A stretch of 64,000 bases of DNA from Phycisphaerales bacterium (GCA_029260295.1 JAJDDN010000002.1:1-64000), one strand, 5' to 3'; positions 34,240 to 43,857 are shown, numbered from the stretch's first letter. The notes: generated from the letters alone by a model not told the origin. Translations and numbers: made by a program.

Positions 34240-36309
34240 ATGCTCAAAATCATCCGCAAGTACCAGCTCATCATCCTCGTCATCGGCGGCTCGCTGCTCA
34301 TGTTCGTGTTCATGTTCCAGCCAATCATCGGCAAGCTCTCACCAGACCAACGAAAAACAACCGTCGCCAAACTCGCCGACGGCACAACATTCAACGGCTT
34401 TGATATGCAGAGAGCGAACTTCGATCTCTCCGTACTCAAACGGGTCTACCCACGCCTATTGGCCTCCATCGAACAAGGCGGGCTCGGTCTCGAACCCGGG
34501 ACAGAAGAAAGCACCGAACGCCACTGGCTCCTCCTCTCCAAACAAGCAAACGACGCCGGTCTCATTGGAGACGCCGGCGAAGGTCGAACATGGATCCCCG
34601 TCCTCGCACAACGCGAAGCCGCGAGTTTCATCCAAGAACAAATGCAGCAAGGCCTGATCACCTCACAACAGCAAGCCATCGACTCCATGGCCGCCATGAC
34701 CACCCAGGTTGAGAACGCCCTCAAAAGAAATGTCTCACTCGCCACCGGCATGATGCGAGGCATCGACGAGAACGAAGTCTACAGAACCCTCGCAACTGCC
34801 CGAGGCATCGAACGCCTCTACCGGGTCTTCAGCACACTGCCCGCATACTCAGACCTCGGCGCCATGCTCGCCGCCAAATCCCGTTACGATTCAATCGCAG
34901 TAGACGCCGCCCTCGTCAAAGCCGACCTTTTCACCGATTCGATCCCTCTACCAAACGAAGATCAACTCCAAGCATTCTTTGATCAGTACAAGGCCGACGC
35001 CCCAACCGACAACGACTACCGAATCGGATACACCCAGCCCGCCCGCGTCAAGCTCGGCTGGCTCACACTCAGCAAACAAGCCATCGAGACCGCGATCGTC
35101 ATCGACCGCGTCGAACTCAACAAAATCTGGCGCACCGACCACGCCCTCCCCGAAGGCACCCGGAAATACCCCGGAGACTTCGCCGGCGAGCGTCTCAGCA
35201 TCGAAGCCGCCTACCGCGACCAGCGTGCCTTCGACATCCTCTACGAAGCCGACAAGATCATCCGGTCCAAGGTCCTCCAAGCCACCCGCGGATTCTCAAA
35301 GAACGACAACTTCTTCGTCCTCCCAGACGACTGGAACACCAGACGCCCAACCCTCGAATCCCTCGCCCAGTCCGTCGTCGATGGCCTCCTCGAACAACTC
35401 AATGTCACCATCCCGCTCCCCGCGGTCCAGATCCACTCAGACCGCTTGCTCAATAGCAACGAAATCTCCGCCCTCCCAGGGTTCGGTACCTCTGTCTACA
35501 GGATCGGATCACGCACCCTCCGCACAGTGCTCATCCCGCAAGCGAGCCAATCACAAGAGGTCGCCGCACTCCTCACCATCCAGCCAAGCGTCCCAATCGT
35601 CAATCCCGCCGCCGAAGACGCCCAGGGCAACCGCTACTACGCAATCGTCTACGAAACCATTCCCGCCGGGCCCGCTGGCTCAATCGACGACGCCGGCCGC
35701 GACAAGGTTCTCAAAGACTACCGCACCATCAAGTCCTACGAACTCCTCAGCCAGAACCTCTCTTCATTCATCACCCAAGCAACCACAACAAACGATCTCG
35801 CCCCCGCCATCGACGCCGCCCTAGCACTCGGCGAGGGCGGCATCCAACGCCCGGGCGTCGCACGGAACCTGCTCGTTCAATCCGAAAACATCGCCCGAGG
35901 CAGCCTGGCACTCTTCGTAGATCCCGGGCTCAACACCCCAGAGTTCCGTGAAGCAATCATCAACGCCGCTTCAGATATCCACGAACTCACCCCACCCGAA
36001 ACAGTCACACAATCCCCGATCATCGTCGCGATCCCAATCCCGAGCATCAAAGGCATCGGGCTCGCCAGGGTCATCGCACCAAGACCCATGACCAGCGAAG
36101 ACTTTACAACCAATCTCACGCAAATCCTCAATCAAGAATCTCAAAATGAAATCCGAAATGCACTCATCGAAACCGAAGCATCGCCCTTCTCACTCGATTC
36201 CATGTCCGAACGCTACGGCTACACCCGCGTCAAAAAACGGGTAGACGAAACCGATGAGCCCGAAGCTCCATCCGATGATTCTGAAGATTCAGAGTCCGCC
36301 GAAAGCTAA
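34240..36309 (+). CDS. Membrane-anchored PpiD/SurA-N-like protein, no recognisable PPIase domain
   Basis: 689 residues from ATG 34240, with TGGAGC before it (TTG 34222 is less likely). The N-terminus M-L-K-I-I-R-K-Y-Q followed by one transmembrane helix (about 10-30) is the PpiD pattern. The middle contains P-N-E-D-Q-L-Q-A-F-F and similar helical segments like the SurA/PpiD chaperone region. I find no parvulin motif (G-x-x-x-x-x-x-S or a late G-x-x-L-G). The C-terminal 20 residues are strongly acidic. A periplasmic chaperone for exported proteins is the most likely role. Confidence 0.55.
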   Translation: MLKIIRKYQLIILVIGGSLLMFVFMFQPIIGKLSPDQRKTTVAKLADGTTFNGFDMQRANFDLSVLKRVYPRLLASIEQGGLGLEPGTEESTERHWLLLSKQANDAGLIGDAGEGRTWIPVLAQREAASFIQEQMQQGLITSQQQAIDSMAAMTTQVENALKRNVSLATGMMRGIDENEVYRTLATARGIERLYRVFSTLPAYSDLGAMLAAKSRYDSIAVDAALVKADLFTDSIPLPNEDQLQAFFDQYKADAPTDNDYRIGYTQPARVKLGWLTLSKQAIETAIVIDRVELNKIWRTDHALPEGTRKYPGDFAGERLSIEAAYRDQRAFDILYEADKIIRSKVLQATRGFSKNDNFFVLPDDWNTRRPTLESLAQSVVDGLLEQLNVTIPLPAVQIHSDRLLNSNEISALPGFGTSVYRIGSRTLRTVLIPQASQSQEVAALLTIQPSVPIVNPAAEDAQGNRYYAIVYETIPAGPAGSIDDAGRDKVLKDYRTIKSYELLSQNLSSFITQATTTNDLAPAIDAALALGEGGIQRPGVARNLLVQSENIARGSLALFVDPGLNTPEFREAIINAASDIHELTPPETVTQSPIIVAIPIPSIKGIGLARVIAPRPMTSEDFTTNLTQILNQESQNEIRNALIETEASPFSLDSMSERYGYTRVKKRVDETDEPEAPSDDSEDSESAES

Positions 36310-36510
36310 TCAGCCACCACCAATAAGACTGACAATCTCAACCCGCTGGCCATCCTGAAGTATACAAGAAACTCGTTCCCGCTTAGGGACGAGTTTTTTA
36401 TCCACCTCAGCCGCACAGATCGCATCGCCCATCCCAAGCATCTCGATCAGCCCCTCAACACTCATCCCCTCGGGCAGCTCTTTGGACTCACCATTGACAA
36501 TACAGTTCAT
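36310..36510 (-). CDS. thiS: Sulfur carrier protein ThiS
   Basis: 66 residues, a ubiquitin-like fold: M-N-C-I-V-N-G-E at the start, L-V-P-K-R-E-R in the middle and the required C-terminal Gly-Gly (I-G-G-G), which becomes a thiocarboxylate and gives sulfur to the thiazole ring of thiamine. Starts 3 bases after the pncC stop, so it is in an operon with pncC and the B12/MeaB gene. No thiG or thiF is nearby. A related carrier such as MoaD cannot be fully excluded. Confidence 0.85.
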   Translation of the reverse strand: MNCIVNGESKELPEGMSVEGLIEMLGMGDAICAAEVDKKLVPKRERVSCILQDGQRVEIVSLIGGG

Positions 36511-36513
36511 GAT

Positions 36514-37014
36514 TCACCCTTCTCCCGGATCAAGCAGACTCAATGCCGTCAATACAGACTGCATCCGAACCGCTTCCCGATCCCCATCGAACTGCGCCAA
36601 TGAACATTTAACTTCCTCTTGCCCACCAACGGCAAGCCCAAACCATACCGTCCCCACCGGCTTATCCTCCGTCCCACCACCCGGCCCCGCGATCCCCGTA
36701 ATCGAAACACTCCGGTTCACACCAAGCACTGATACCCCACCCATCGCCATGTGCGCCGCAACCTGCGAGCTCACCGCGCCGTGTTCATCAAGCGTTTCAC
36801 GCTGAACACCCACCAACCGGTTTTTTAACTCATCAGAATAAGTCATCAACCCCCCAGCAAACGCATCCGACGCCCCACTGATCGCCGTAAGAGCCCCCCC
36901 GACAAGCCCACCGGTGCACGACTCAACGCACCCAACCGTCACCCCGCGTGCCTTGGCATTGGCAATCACCCGCGCTGCGGCCTCAAGGATCTCATCACTG
37001 AACACACCGCTCAT
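36514..37014 (-). CDS. pncC: Nicotinamide-nucleotide amidohydrolase PncC (CinA C-terminal domain)
   Basis: 166 residues, only the CinA C-terminal domain. V-E-S-C-T-G-G-L-V-G-G, G-G-L-M-T-Y-S-D-E-L-K and G-I-A-G-P-G-G-G-T are all conserved. It deamidates NMN to nicotinate mononucleotide in pyridine-nucleotide recycling. It overlaps the upstream B12/MeaB gene by ATGA. Confidence 0.93.
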   Translation of the reverse strand: MSGVFSDEILEAAARVIANAKARGVTVGCVESCTGGLVGGALTAISGASDAFAGGLMTYSDELKNRLVGVQRETLDEHGAVSSQVAAHMAMGGVSVLGVNRSVSITGIAGPGGGTEDKPVGTVWFGLAVGGQEEVKCSLAQFDGDREAVRMQSVLTALSLLDPGEG

Positions 37015-38168
37015 CTGAACAACCCATCAAAGAGCTCCGGGATCCCCTGAGCATGCGTCGCAACCGTCTCAAACACCGGGGTCTTGCCCGCAATCTCATG
37101 AAGATCACTCGCCAGAACATCCTTCCCAGGATGATCCGCCTTGTTGCACACAAACACATCGGCGATCTCAAGGATCCCCGCCTTGTCCATCTGCACCGAG
37201 TCCCCCGCTCCAGGCGTCAGCACAACAACAGTCGTATCAACATACTCCCGGATCATCGTCTCGTTCTGCCCCGCACCAACGGTCTCTACAAACACCGTGT
37301 CATACGCCTGATCCCCTTCAAACGCCCCACCAATCAGCTCGACCGCCTCGCTGAGTCCGTGATAGTCTTCGCCTCGGATCGCCAGCGATCGATAGAACAC
37401 ATGCTCCCCGATGTTGTTGAAATCAACCCGCAAACGATCACCAAGCAATGCCCCCGAAGTAATCGGGCTCTTGGGATCAAACGCGATCACCCCGCACCGA
37501 CCGATCGAAGGATCCTTCTTCGCACGATCAGCATGCTCACGCACCATCTGCGCAAGCAGCGTGCTCTTGCCCGCACCCGGAGCACCAGTAAACCCGATCA
37601 CATGCTTAGGACGACGACGCACCGCATCGGGCCGCATCGCCTTCTCGTCGTGCATCAATGAAATATCACGCGCAAGCTGAGCCGAACCATGCCCCGATGG
37701 CACCAGGTGATCCTGTGCCTTCACATCGGCCCGCACCGCGTTGACAATATCAAGCAGCCCCGTCCCCGTCGGGAAGCATTCCTGCACACCCATCGCCTTG
37801 AGCTTCTCAACATCCTCCGCAGGCAGAATCCCACCCATCAACAACGGAATATCACTCCGCCCAACATCCTTCAAACCCTGGATCAGATTCCTGCCAAGCA
37901 CCAGGTGCGAGTTGGACATCATCGACGCCGCGATCACATCAACATCCTCATCCCGTGCAGAGATCGCAAGCGACGCAGGCGTCTGCCACAACCCCGAATA
38001 GATCACATGCACCCCGGAGTCCCGCAACGCCCGGGCAATGACCTTCACCCCCCGGTCATGCCCATCGAGCCCCATCTTCCCAAGCAAAACCCGAGGCCGG
38101 TGATCCAAATCACCGCACCGATCCATCTTCTCAAACTCACTGGTCGCCGAACCAAGCTGCTGGGCCAT
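37011..38168 (-). CDS. Fusion of cobalamin-binding domain and MeaB/ArgK-type GTPase
   Basis: 385 residues. Residues about 25-150 are a B12-binding domain of the methylmalonyl-CoA mutase small-region type: G-K-M-G-L-D-G-H-D-R-G holds the DxHxxG cobalt ligand. Residues about 180-385 are a MeaB-like G protein with G-A-P-G-A-G-K-S-T (Walker A), E-T-V-G-A-G-Q and N-K-A-D. Such GTPases load and protect B12 on acyl-CoA mutases; the two parts are joined in IcmF, but there a mutase domain follows, and here it does not. The catalytic mutase subunit would have to be encoded elsewhere. First gene of the operon with pncC and thiS. Confidence 0.88.
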   Translation of the reverse strand: MAQQLGSATSEFEKMDRCGDLDHRPRVLLGKMGLDGHDRGVKVIARALRDSGVHVIYSGLWQTPASLAISARDEDVDVIAASMMSNSHLVLGRNLIQGLKDVGRSDIPLLMGGILPAEDVEKLKAMGVQECFPTGTGLLDIVNAVRADVKAQDHLVPSGHGSAQLARDISLMHDEKAMRPDAVRRRPKHVIGFTGAPGAGKSTLLAQMVREHADRAKKDPSIGRCGVIAFDPKSPITSGALLGDRLRVDFNNIGEHVFYRSLAIRGEDYHGLSEAVELIGGAFEGDQAYDTVFVETVGAGQNETMIREYVDTTVVVLTPGAGDSVQMDKAGILEIADVFVCNKADHPGKDVLASDLHEIAGKTPVFETVATHAQGIPELFDGLFR

Positions 38169-38286
38169 ATCTACATCCTTCGTACCAAATAGGGAAACGG
38201 AACAGGACGAGATTCTATGCGCAAAGAATCTCTAAGCCGACCGCTCGCACTCGATCTTAAACACCCCCGGAACCCCCCAAACCAGC

Positions 38287-39843
38287 CTAGTTCGACAGCG
38301 GCCTGATAATCCCAAGGTCAATCACCACACCATTGGGCTGGTACAAATCGACATTCAACTCGTCGTCCTTGAGCGAGGTAATCACCACCGATGTCCGCCC
38401 CGAACTCTCCGCGTTAATGAAGTCGGCATACGAAGGCCCCGCATATTTCTCGTTGTTCCGCTCGTTGGCATGGAAGTGGTAATGCGCCAAAGCCCGATCA
38501 GAGAACCGGAACATATCTTCAGAAGCCACAAACCGCTCATCGCTCACCCGGTCCCTCGCCCGCGGCCGGAACAGAATCGCACGGTGATAATCAGACTTGG
38601 GATCAACATCAAGAATCCCCCCATACTCGGTCTTGTTGTCCTTCTTATCAAGCCGACGCTGAATGTACAGCTTCTCGGTCACCGTCTCAGAACGGATCGC
38701 CACATCCACAACAAGAATCGTCACCAGATCACCCCAAGAGAGCTGCCCCTCCCAGTCACTCAGCCGCTCCCGCCGGGGCTGCCCGCCCTTGTCGGCCTTC
38801 CGCTTGATATGCGTCCGCTTGGACAACCGATCCCCAAGCAATTCTACAAGCCCATCCCGGCTCATCGTCAACCATTCGGGCCGATTCGTATTGGCCCAGC
38901 GGATTGCTTCAAAGTGCCTCAACTCAAGCCCCCGCCGCTGACTGCCACGCAATGCCGAAACCACGCCTCGGCACTCCTCCCACCACACAACATTGCTCGC
39001 CGACCAACTCTTATCACTCGACCTCCGCAACTGACGCAACCACGACAACTCCATCGCCTGATCAGGAAGAACCGCAAAGTCATCCCACAACACCTGCAAA
39101 TCCGACAGCGTCTGCCGAGTCCCCGCATCGCTTGTCGAAAGATCAATATCCGATTCAAGCAACGCCTTGCGCTTCGAACCATCCTTATCAAGCCGCGCAA
39201 GCAATCCCCACGCATCGTCGCGCGTCCGGTCCGCTACCCGTAGGATCGACCGCTCCTCACGGTTCGATGCCCCCTTCAACGGATCAAGGAACACCTCAAA
39301 CACAACAGTCTCCAAAGGCTGCCCCGGAGACAACGCCTCGATCGCCTTCCGCTCCATCCGTTCCTCATCAGGATAACCAGGCGCAACGCGTGCATAACTC
39401 CGAACGATCGCGGGCATCAACCCCTGCCACTTGGCCCGGATCGCGTGCTGCAGAATAATCCGCACCGCCTGCCTGTCCTCTTCCGTTGGAAGAATCAACC
39501 GCGCCATCCGCGCCGAATCCGCATCCCCCTCCGGCGATGTATCCGACATTAACAAATCCAGCGAGGTGTACCGCAAGTCAGGCGAAGTCGCCGACGACCA
39601 CGCAAGGTTCTTGAGCGCCTGCCGCGTCCGTTCACGGACACGAACCCCCGCAACAACCTCGTCCCAAGCCTGCTCGGCCGCCGCCACCCGATCCCGCTCA
39701 AGCAGGTTCGGGTTCCGGACATCCAAAATCGGATTCCCCGTAGGCTTGTAATGAGACTGCGCCGAACATCCGGCCAGACCAGAAACAGCAAGCGTCAGCG
39801 AAACAGAACACACGATCAGCAGCAAAGTGCGGGTTTGAGTCAT
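38287..39843 (-). CDS. Putative lipoprotein, function unknown
   Basis: 518 residues. The N-terminus has a hydrophobic signal and the lipobox L-A-G-C, so it is probably lipidated. The body is rich in Arg, Asp and Leu, mostly helical in the first 350 residues, and has no recognised domain. The last 150 residues look more beta-like. It is transcribed away from the nfu gene. TAGACT ends 6 bases before its ATG. Confidence 0.6.
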   Translation of the reverse strand: MTQTRTLLLIVCSVSLTLAVSGLAGCSAQSHYKPTGNPILDVRNPNLLERDRVAAAEQAWDEVVAGVRVRERTRQALKNLAWSSATSPDLRYTSLDLLMSDTSPEGDADSARMARLILPTEEDRQAVRIILQHAIRAKWQGLMPAIVRSYARVAPGYPDEERMERKAIEALSPGQPLETVVFEVFLDPLKGASNREERSILRVADRTRDDAWGLLARLDKDGSKRKALLESDIDLSTSDAGTRQTLSDLQVLWDDFAVLPDQAMELSWLRQLRRSSDKSWSASNVVWWEECRGVVSALRGSQRRGLELRHFEAIRWANTNRPEWLTMSRDGLVELLGDRLSKRTHIKRKADKGGQPRRERLSDWEGQLSWGDLVTILVVDVAIRSETVTEKLYIQRRLDKKDNKTEYGGILDVDPKSDYHRAILFRPRARDRVSDERFVASEDMFRFSDRALAHYHFHANERNNEKYAGPSYADFINAESSGRTSVVITSLKDDELNVDLYQPNGVVIDLGIIRPLSN

Positions 39844-39964
39844 AGCACCAGTCTATGCAATACCCAAACAAATATGACACCTCAACACCCCCCACACCAC
39901 CCAAATCCCCACCATTCGGTCCGCAACTCGCCCATCCGATCCAGACTCCGGGCTATCATCTCAC

Positions 39965-40216
39965 ATGGCCACCAAACCGCTTTCAAACTCATTGAATGAC
40001 CGCGTTCGAGAAGTCATCGACCTCATCCGCCCAGCCGTACAATCCGACGGAGGCGATATCGAACTCGTTGAAGTCACCAACGACGGCGTCGTCACCATCC
40101 GAATGCACGGCGCCTGCGTCGGATGCCCATCCTCTGACATGACCCTCAGAATAGGTATCGAGCGAACCCTCCGGGAAAGAATCCCTGAGGTCATCCGAGT
40201 CGAAGCCATCTCCTGA
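39965..40216 (+). CDS. NifU C-terminal (Nfu) iron-sulfur scaffold protein
   Basis: 83 residues, a stand-alone Nfu domain. R-P-A-V-Q-S-D-G-G-D-I-E-L and the cluster-binding C-V-G-C-P-S-S match the family. It holds and delivers 4Fe-4S clusters to apoproteins. TATCAT ends 5 bases before the ATG and no Shine-Dalgarno is seen. Confidence 0.93.
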   Translation: MATKPLSNSLNDRVREVIDLIRPAVQSDGGDIELVEVTNDGVVTIRMHGACVGCPSSDMTLRIGIERTLRERIPEVIRVEAIS

Positions 40217-40296
40217 ACCCTTCTGGATCGATTGTGGGCCGTTTGTGGGCAACAGAGCGTAATTGGTGATATATCAGAAGGTTGGGGCCTTTTCCC

Positions 40297-40325
40297 TTGT
40301 TGAAAAACCCCCACACCGGTATACT
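40297..40325 (+). promoter_or_regulatory. Probable csrA promoter
   Basis: TTGTTG at 40297-40302 and TATACT at 40320-40325 are separated by 17 bases. The start site would be about 40332, giving a leader of about 40 bases that includes AAGGATTGGAG before the csrA ATG. Confidence 0.6.
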
Positions 40326-40370
40326 ATCTTCAACGACCGGCAACGAAGCCGGCAAGGATTGGAGCCAAGG

Positions 40371-40604
40371 ATGCTTGTCATTACCCGACGAGAGGGCGAA
40401 GAAGTTGTGATCGGTGACCCAAAGAACCCCATCGGGGTTGTGCGGATCGCATCAGTCAAAGGCGAACGCGTCCGCGTTGCATTCGACTTCCCACGCGAAG
40501 TCGAGATCCATCGACGAGAGATCGCAGACCAGATCGTCATCGAAGCAGAAGAAGGCTACGAGACCGGCGTCATCGCCAAAATCGCCCCCGCTGTCTCAAG
40601 TTAA
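40371..40604 (+). CDS. csrA: Carbon storage regulator CsrA
   Basis: 77 residues. M-L-V-I-T-R-R-E-G-E, I-G-V-V-R-I-A-S-V-K and V-E-I-H-R-R-E-I are the conserved RNA-binding strands, including the C-terminal Arg. CsrA binds GGA motifs in mRNA leaders to control translation. Its own leader contains two GGA triplets (in AAGGAT and TGGAGC) and AAGGATG at the start codon, consistent with autoregulation. No flagellar genes (fliW) are nearby. Confidence 0.95.
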   Translation: MLVITRREGEEVVIGDPKNPIGVVRIASVKGERVRVAFDFPREVEIHRREIADQIVIEAEEGYETGVIAKIAPAVSS

Positions 40605-40636
40605 ACCCACTCATCCAATCAAACCAGCAATAAAAA

Positions 40637-40662
40637 AACCCGTCCTATGACGGGTTGTTTTG
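40637..40662. terminator. Bidirectional terminator between csrA and the GH13 gene
   Basis: AACCCGTC pairs with GACGGGTT around loop CTAT. A run of 7 A precedes and GTTTTG follows, so it can end transcription of csrA on the plus strand and of the GH13 gene on the minus strand. Confidence 0.85.
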
Positions 40663-40701
40663 TATTCAAATATTTCCTCGGCTCTATCAGTCAGGCCCCC
40701 A

Positions 40702-43029
40702 TTACGGGCAACCGGCACTAAACAAGGTCAAGAACCCCGCGATATCAAAGAAGTCATGCGAACCATCGCCATTGATGTCCGCTTCGACTCCACCACTTCC
40801 AAAGGCTGTCAGGAAAGCCGCAATATCAAAGAAGTCCAACGACCCGTCACCGGTGAAGTCCGCGATACACGCAGCCGCGGGCTGGTGCTCAAGGATCAGC
40901 ACACCCATCGCCGGAATGTCCAGCATAATGGACTGTGCATGCGGGCCGTTGGCGATCGCCTCTGGATCAAAGCTACCCGAAGTCCCAAAGCCCGATCCGT
41001 TGTACATCGAATCCTGTGTATTGAGCACAACGCCCCAACTCCCGTCACGCGGAATCCCGATACGGTATCCAGAATGATCGTTGTTCGAGAAGTTGGCAAC
41101 TACCACAAAGCTGCCCCCACCATTCTCCCAGCGTTCCATCGCCAGTACATCAGAGCTGTTATTGGTGTGGTAGACCCAAGTATTCTCATTGGCACGCAAC
41201 GCCGGCTCAGACCGACGGAGCCCGATGACATCACGGTACATGTTAAAGATACCGCTATAGGTCGTCTTGTGCGACCAGTCGATCTTGCTCTCTTCCCACC
41301 CATCATTCTCGAGCCACTCGGCACCCTGAAGAATCCCGGGAACACCCTTACTCAGCAGTGTGAGCGTATTGGCCAGCGTGGTCCTGCCACGAGCGAATAT
41401 ATCGTCGTTCGGAAAAGTCGGATCAATCGCCCGCACCGCTCGCTCGTGCCCATTGAGTGGCCAAGCGTCATCGTGGAGTTCAAAGTAGTTAAAGACCTGC
41501 GTGCCGCTCACGCCGCCACTGCCATCGAGCGCCGCCGCAACCCCCGCGATGTTCGGGCTCCCGAACGATGCGCCAAAGATCGCATCCCGCATCGAGTTCT
41601 TAAAGCTGTTGTGGTACTGTGAATCAAACTCAATCCCGGTCTGCACCCAGATATTATCGATATAGATCTCAGCGATCGCCTGCGCATCAGAGTACCGACG
41701 ATTGATCATCCGGTTCATCTCTCGCACCAGGTTCTGTCCAGAGTTCCATTGCGATGTCCATCCCGAATCCGTCATCGCCATCACAGCATCCTGCCGGTAC
41801 CCGTCCATGCGGAACTCGCCCATGACATGGTGCACCGAGTCGATGTAGTAATCGAACACACCCTGATTATCAAAGTCCGCCTGAGCGCCCCAAGGCGTAT
41901 CCTGAGCGACGCTATCAAAGTACAACTGCGTCCCGTCATAGTTCCATAAAAAATTGTCGCTCGGCGACACATGATTCCACACAACATCAAGCACAACCGC
42001 AATCCCCTGCCCATGCAACTGATCAATCATATATTTCAGATCATCAGGCGACCCAAGCGCATCCTCCCAAGCGAACACCGAAACCGGGTTGTACCCGCCA
42101 GAATGACTCCCCGGGAACTCATTAATCGGATTGAGCATCACAACATTGATGCCAAGATCACCGAGATGCCCCGCCCGGTCACCCACATCGCGGTACCCAC
42201 TGGGGTTCCCCGTCGGCCCAACAGGATCATTCCGCCCCGCAAAGCTCCCGACATGAAGCTGGTACACAACCCACTCATCAAGCGGGTCAGCAACAAAGTC
42301 GTCATGCTGCCACTGATACGCAAAGGGATCCGAAATCAACGCATTAAAGTTGTCGCCTGGAACAAGTGCCGAAGCATGCGGATCGGTATTCCAATGGCTG
42401 TTGTTGAAGTAGAACTTATACATATCCCCGACACTCGCACCCGAGACAAAGCCAATAAAGTCTTCCCCGACCTTCGTCAATGCGTCGCCCACCGCCCAGC
42501 CGTTAAACTCACCGCGAACCTGCACGCTCGTCCGCGTTGGCGACCAAACACGGAAGACCGTACCACCAGCAACCGGCGTAGCCCCCATGCGTGCATGCTC
42601 TAGCGAATTAAAGTTGACCATGAAACGATCGCCAGGAAGCGTCTCTGCTGGACCATTAGAACCAACAAAGTCAGTATCAGAACCATCGGTCGTCTCAAAG
42701 ACATATTCAACAGTGGTCCCCGCCGTGCTCGGTAATGTAGCCGACCAAATATCCTTTGGACCCAACGCCCCCGCATTGCTCGCAGAAACCCACCCCACAA
42801 ACGAACCATCCACCCAGTACCCCACACGCGCCCCCGTCAGATCCCCGCCCTTAGCGAGCAGTTGCACATCAAAGGATTCACCATTCATAGGAACCAACGG
42901 CCGAAGGTCCTGCTGAACCTCGTGGCTGAGCAGACCCCATTCAACATTATTATCCTGCCCCTGCGCACTCATTGTGCCCGCCGCAAGCAAGCCCAAAGCA
43001 ACGCTATTCGTCCATCTTATCAAGTTCAT
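40702..43029 (-). CDS. Secreted GH13 (alpha-amylase family) glycoside hydrolase with double dockerin
   Basis: 775 residues from ATG 43029, preceded by AAAGGGA. Signal peptide ends M-S-A-Q-G. An N-terminal beta domain, then a CBM48-like domain (F-R-V-W-S-P-T-R-T-S-V-Q-V), then the GH13 barrel (about 260-680) with V-V-W-N-H, G-Y-R-Q-D-A-V (nucleophile Asp), A-I-A-E-I-Y (acid/base Glu) and E-L-H-D-D. The order resembles branching-enzyme or amylase-type GH13 members. The C-terminus has two dockerin motifs (D-F-T-G-D-G-S-L-D-F-F-D-I, D-I-N-G-D-G-S-H-D-F-F-D-I) and G-C-P. It acts on alpha-glucans outside the cell; linkage specificity is not readable. Confidence 0.9.
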   Translation of the reverse strand: MNLIRWTNSVALGLLAAGTMSAQGQDNNVEWGLLSHEVQQDLRPLVPMNGESFDVQLLAKGGDLTGARVGYWVDGSFVGWVSASNAGALGPKDIWSATLPSTAGTTVEYVFETTDGSDTDFVGSNGPAETLPGDRFMVNFNSLEHARMGATPVAGGTVFRVWSPTRTSVQVRGEFNGWAVGDALTKVGEDFIGFVSGASVGDMYKFYFNNSHWNTDPHASALVPGDNFNALISDPFAYQWQHDDFVADPLDEWVVYQLHVGSFAGRNDPVGPTGNPSGYRDVGDRAGHLGDLGINVVMLNPINEFPGSHSGGYNPVSVFAWEDALGSPDDLKYMIDQLHGQGIAVVLDVVWNHVSPSDNFLWNYDGTQLYFDSVAQDTPWGAQADFDNQGVFDYYIDSVHHVMGEFRMDGYRQDAVMAMTDSGWTSQWNSGQNLVREMNRMINRRYSDAQAIAEIYIDNIWVQTGIEFDSQYHNSFKNSMRDAIFGASFGSPNIAGVAAALDGSGGVSGTQVFNYFELHDDAWPLNGHERAVRAIDPTFPNDDIFARGRTTLANTLTLLSKGVPGILQGAEWLENDGWEESKIDWSHKTTYSGIFNMYRDVIGLRRSEPALRANENTWVYHTNNSSDVLAMERWENGGGSFVVVANFSNNDHSGYRIGIPRDGSWGVVLNTQDSMYNGSGFGTSGSFDPEAIANGPHAQSIMLDIPAMGVLILEHQPAAACIADFTGDGSLDFFDIAAFLTAFGSGGVEADINGDGSHDFFDIAGFLTLFSAGCP

Positions 43030-43127
43030 GATTGATCCCTTTACCATAGAATTGGCCCAAAAATACACAATCGGTGTATAAAACGCCAAATCTAACACAT
43101 CCCAAGACACAATGCAAGCATAAAGAA

Positions 43128-43146
43128 CCCCGACACTACGCCGGGG
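43128..43146 (-). terminator. Possible ndk terminator
   Basis: CCCCG and CGGGG pair around a 9-base loop; on the minus strand TTCTTT follows. Short stem, so modest support. It lies about 35 bases after the ndk stop. Confidence 0.4.
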
Positions 43147-43180
43147 CACATATTTCTATCAGTTTCACATTCCCGGACCC

Positions 43181-43651
43181 TTATTCAGGATCGCCGCCGG
43201 ACATGTCGTACACCCAACCCTCGATCGCACGATCCAGATCCTGAATATCACCCTCACCGAAGAAGAGCCCGATTTCTTTGGTCGCGGCCTCAGGAGAGTC
43301 CGACCCATGAATCAGGTTAAACGAGTTCGAAACGCCAAAGTCACCACGGATAGTCCCCGCATCGGCCTTGGAGCCGAAGGTCGCACCCATCATCGAGCGA
43401 GCGATCGCAATCGCGCCAACGCCACGGATGGCGAGAACACAGACTGGTGAAGAGGTCATGAATCCAACAAGACCGTCATAGAAAGGCTTGCCTGCATGAT
43501 CAGCGTAGTGAGTCCCGGCGAGTTCTTTGGAGATCGTCATCATTTTCATCCCGACGACGGCCAAGCCCTTCTCTTCAAAACGAGTGATGATCTTGCCCAT
43601 AAGCCCGCGTTGAACAGCGTCTGGCTTGAGGATAATGAGTGTGGTTTCCAT
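43181..43651 (-). CDS. ndk: Nucleoside diphosphate kinase
   Basis: 156 residues from ATG 43651; the frame extends 36 codons upstream but family members start at this Met. L-I-I-L-K-P-D-A-V-Q-R, R-S-M-M-G-A-T, G-T-I-R-G-D-F-G and the phospho-His site N-L-I-H-G-S-D-S are intact. It equalises NTP pools by phosphate exchange. Slightly longer than the usual 140 residues at the C-terminus. Confidence 0.97.
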   Translation of the reverse strand: METTLIILKPDAVQRGLMGKIITRFEEKGLAVVGMKMMTISKELAGTHYADHAGKPFYDGLVGFMTSSPVCVLAIRGVGAIAIARSMMGATFGSKADAGTIRGDFGVSNSFNLIHGSDSPEAATKEIGLFFGEGDIQDLDRAIEGWVYDMSGGDPE

Positions 43652-43857
43652 CTGAAATACTCCGGTTTTTGGTGTTGTTAATCCCACGCCAAGATCCTTA
43701 CTTTGGAGGGCCTTCACTTTGGGGGGCGCGGTCAGAATGATAGCCACGCCACCAGCCAATCAAGTGCCCACAACACCCTACCAGGCCCCATTTTACCAAC
43801 TTGCGGGCTATGCTCTCAGTCCCACATTTAAGCCATAAATCCACCCAGGAGCACCAC

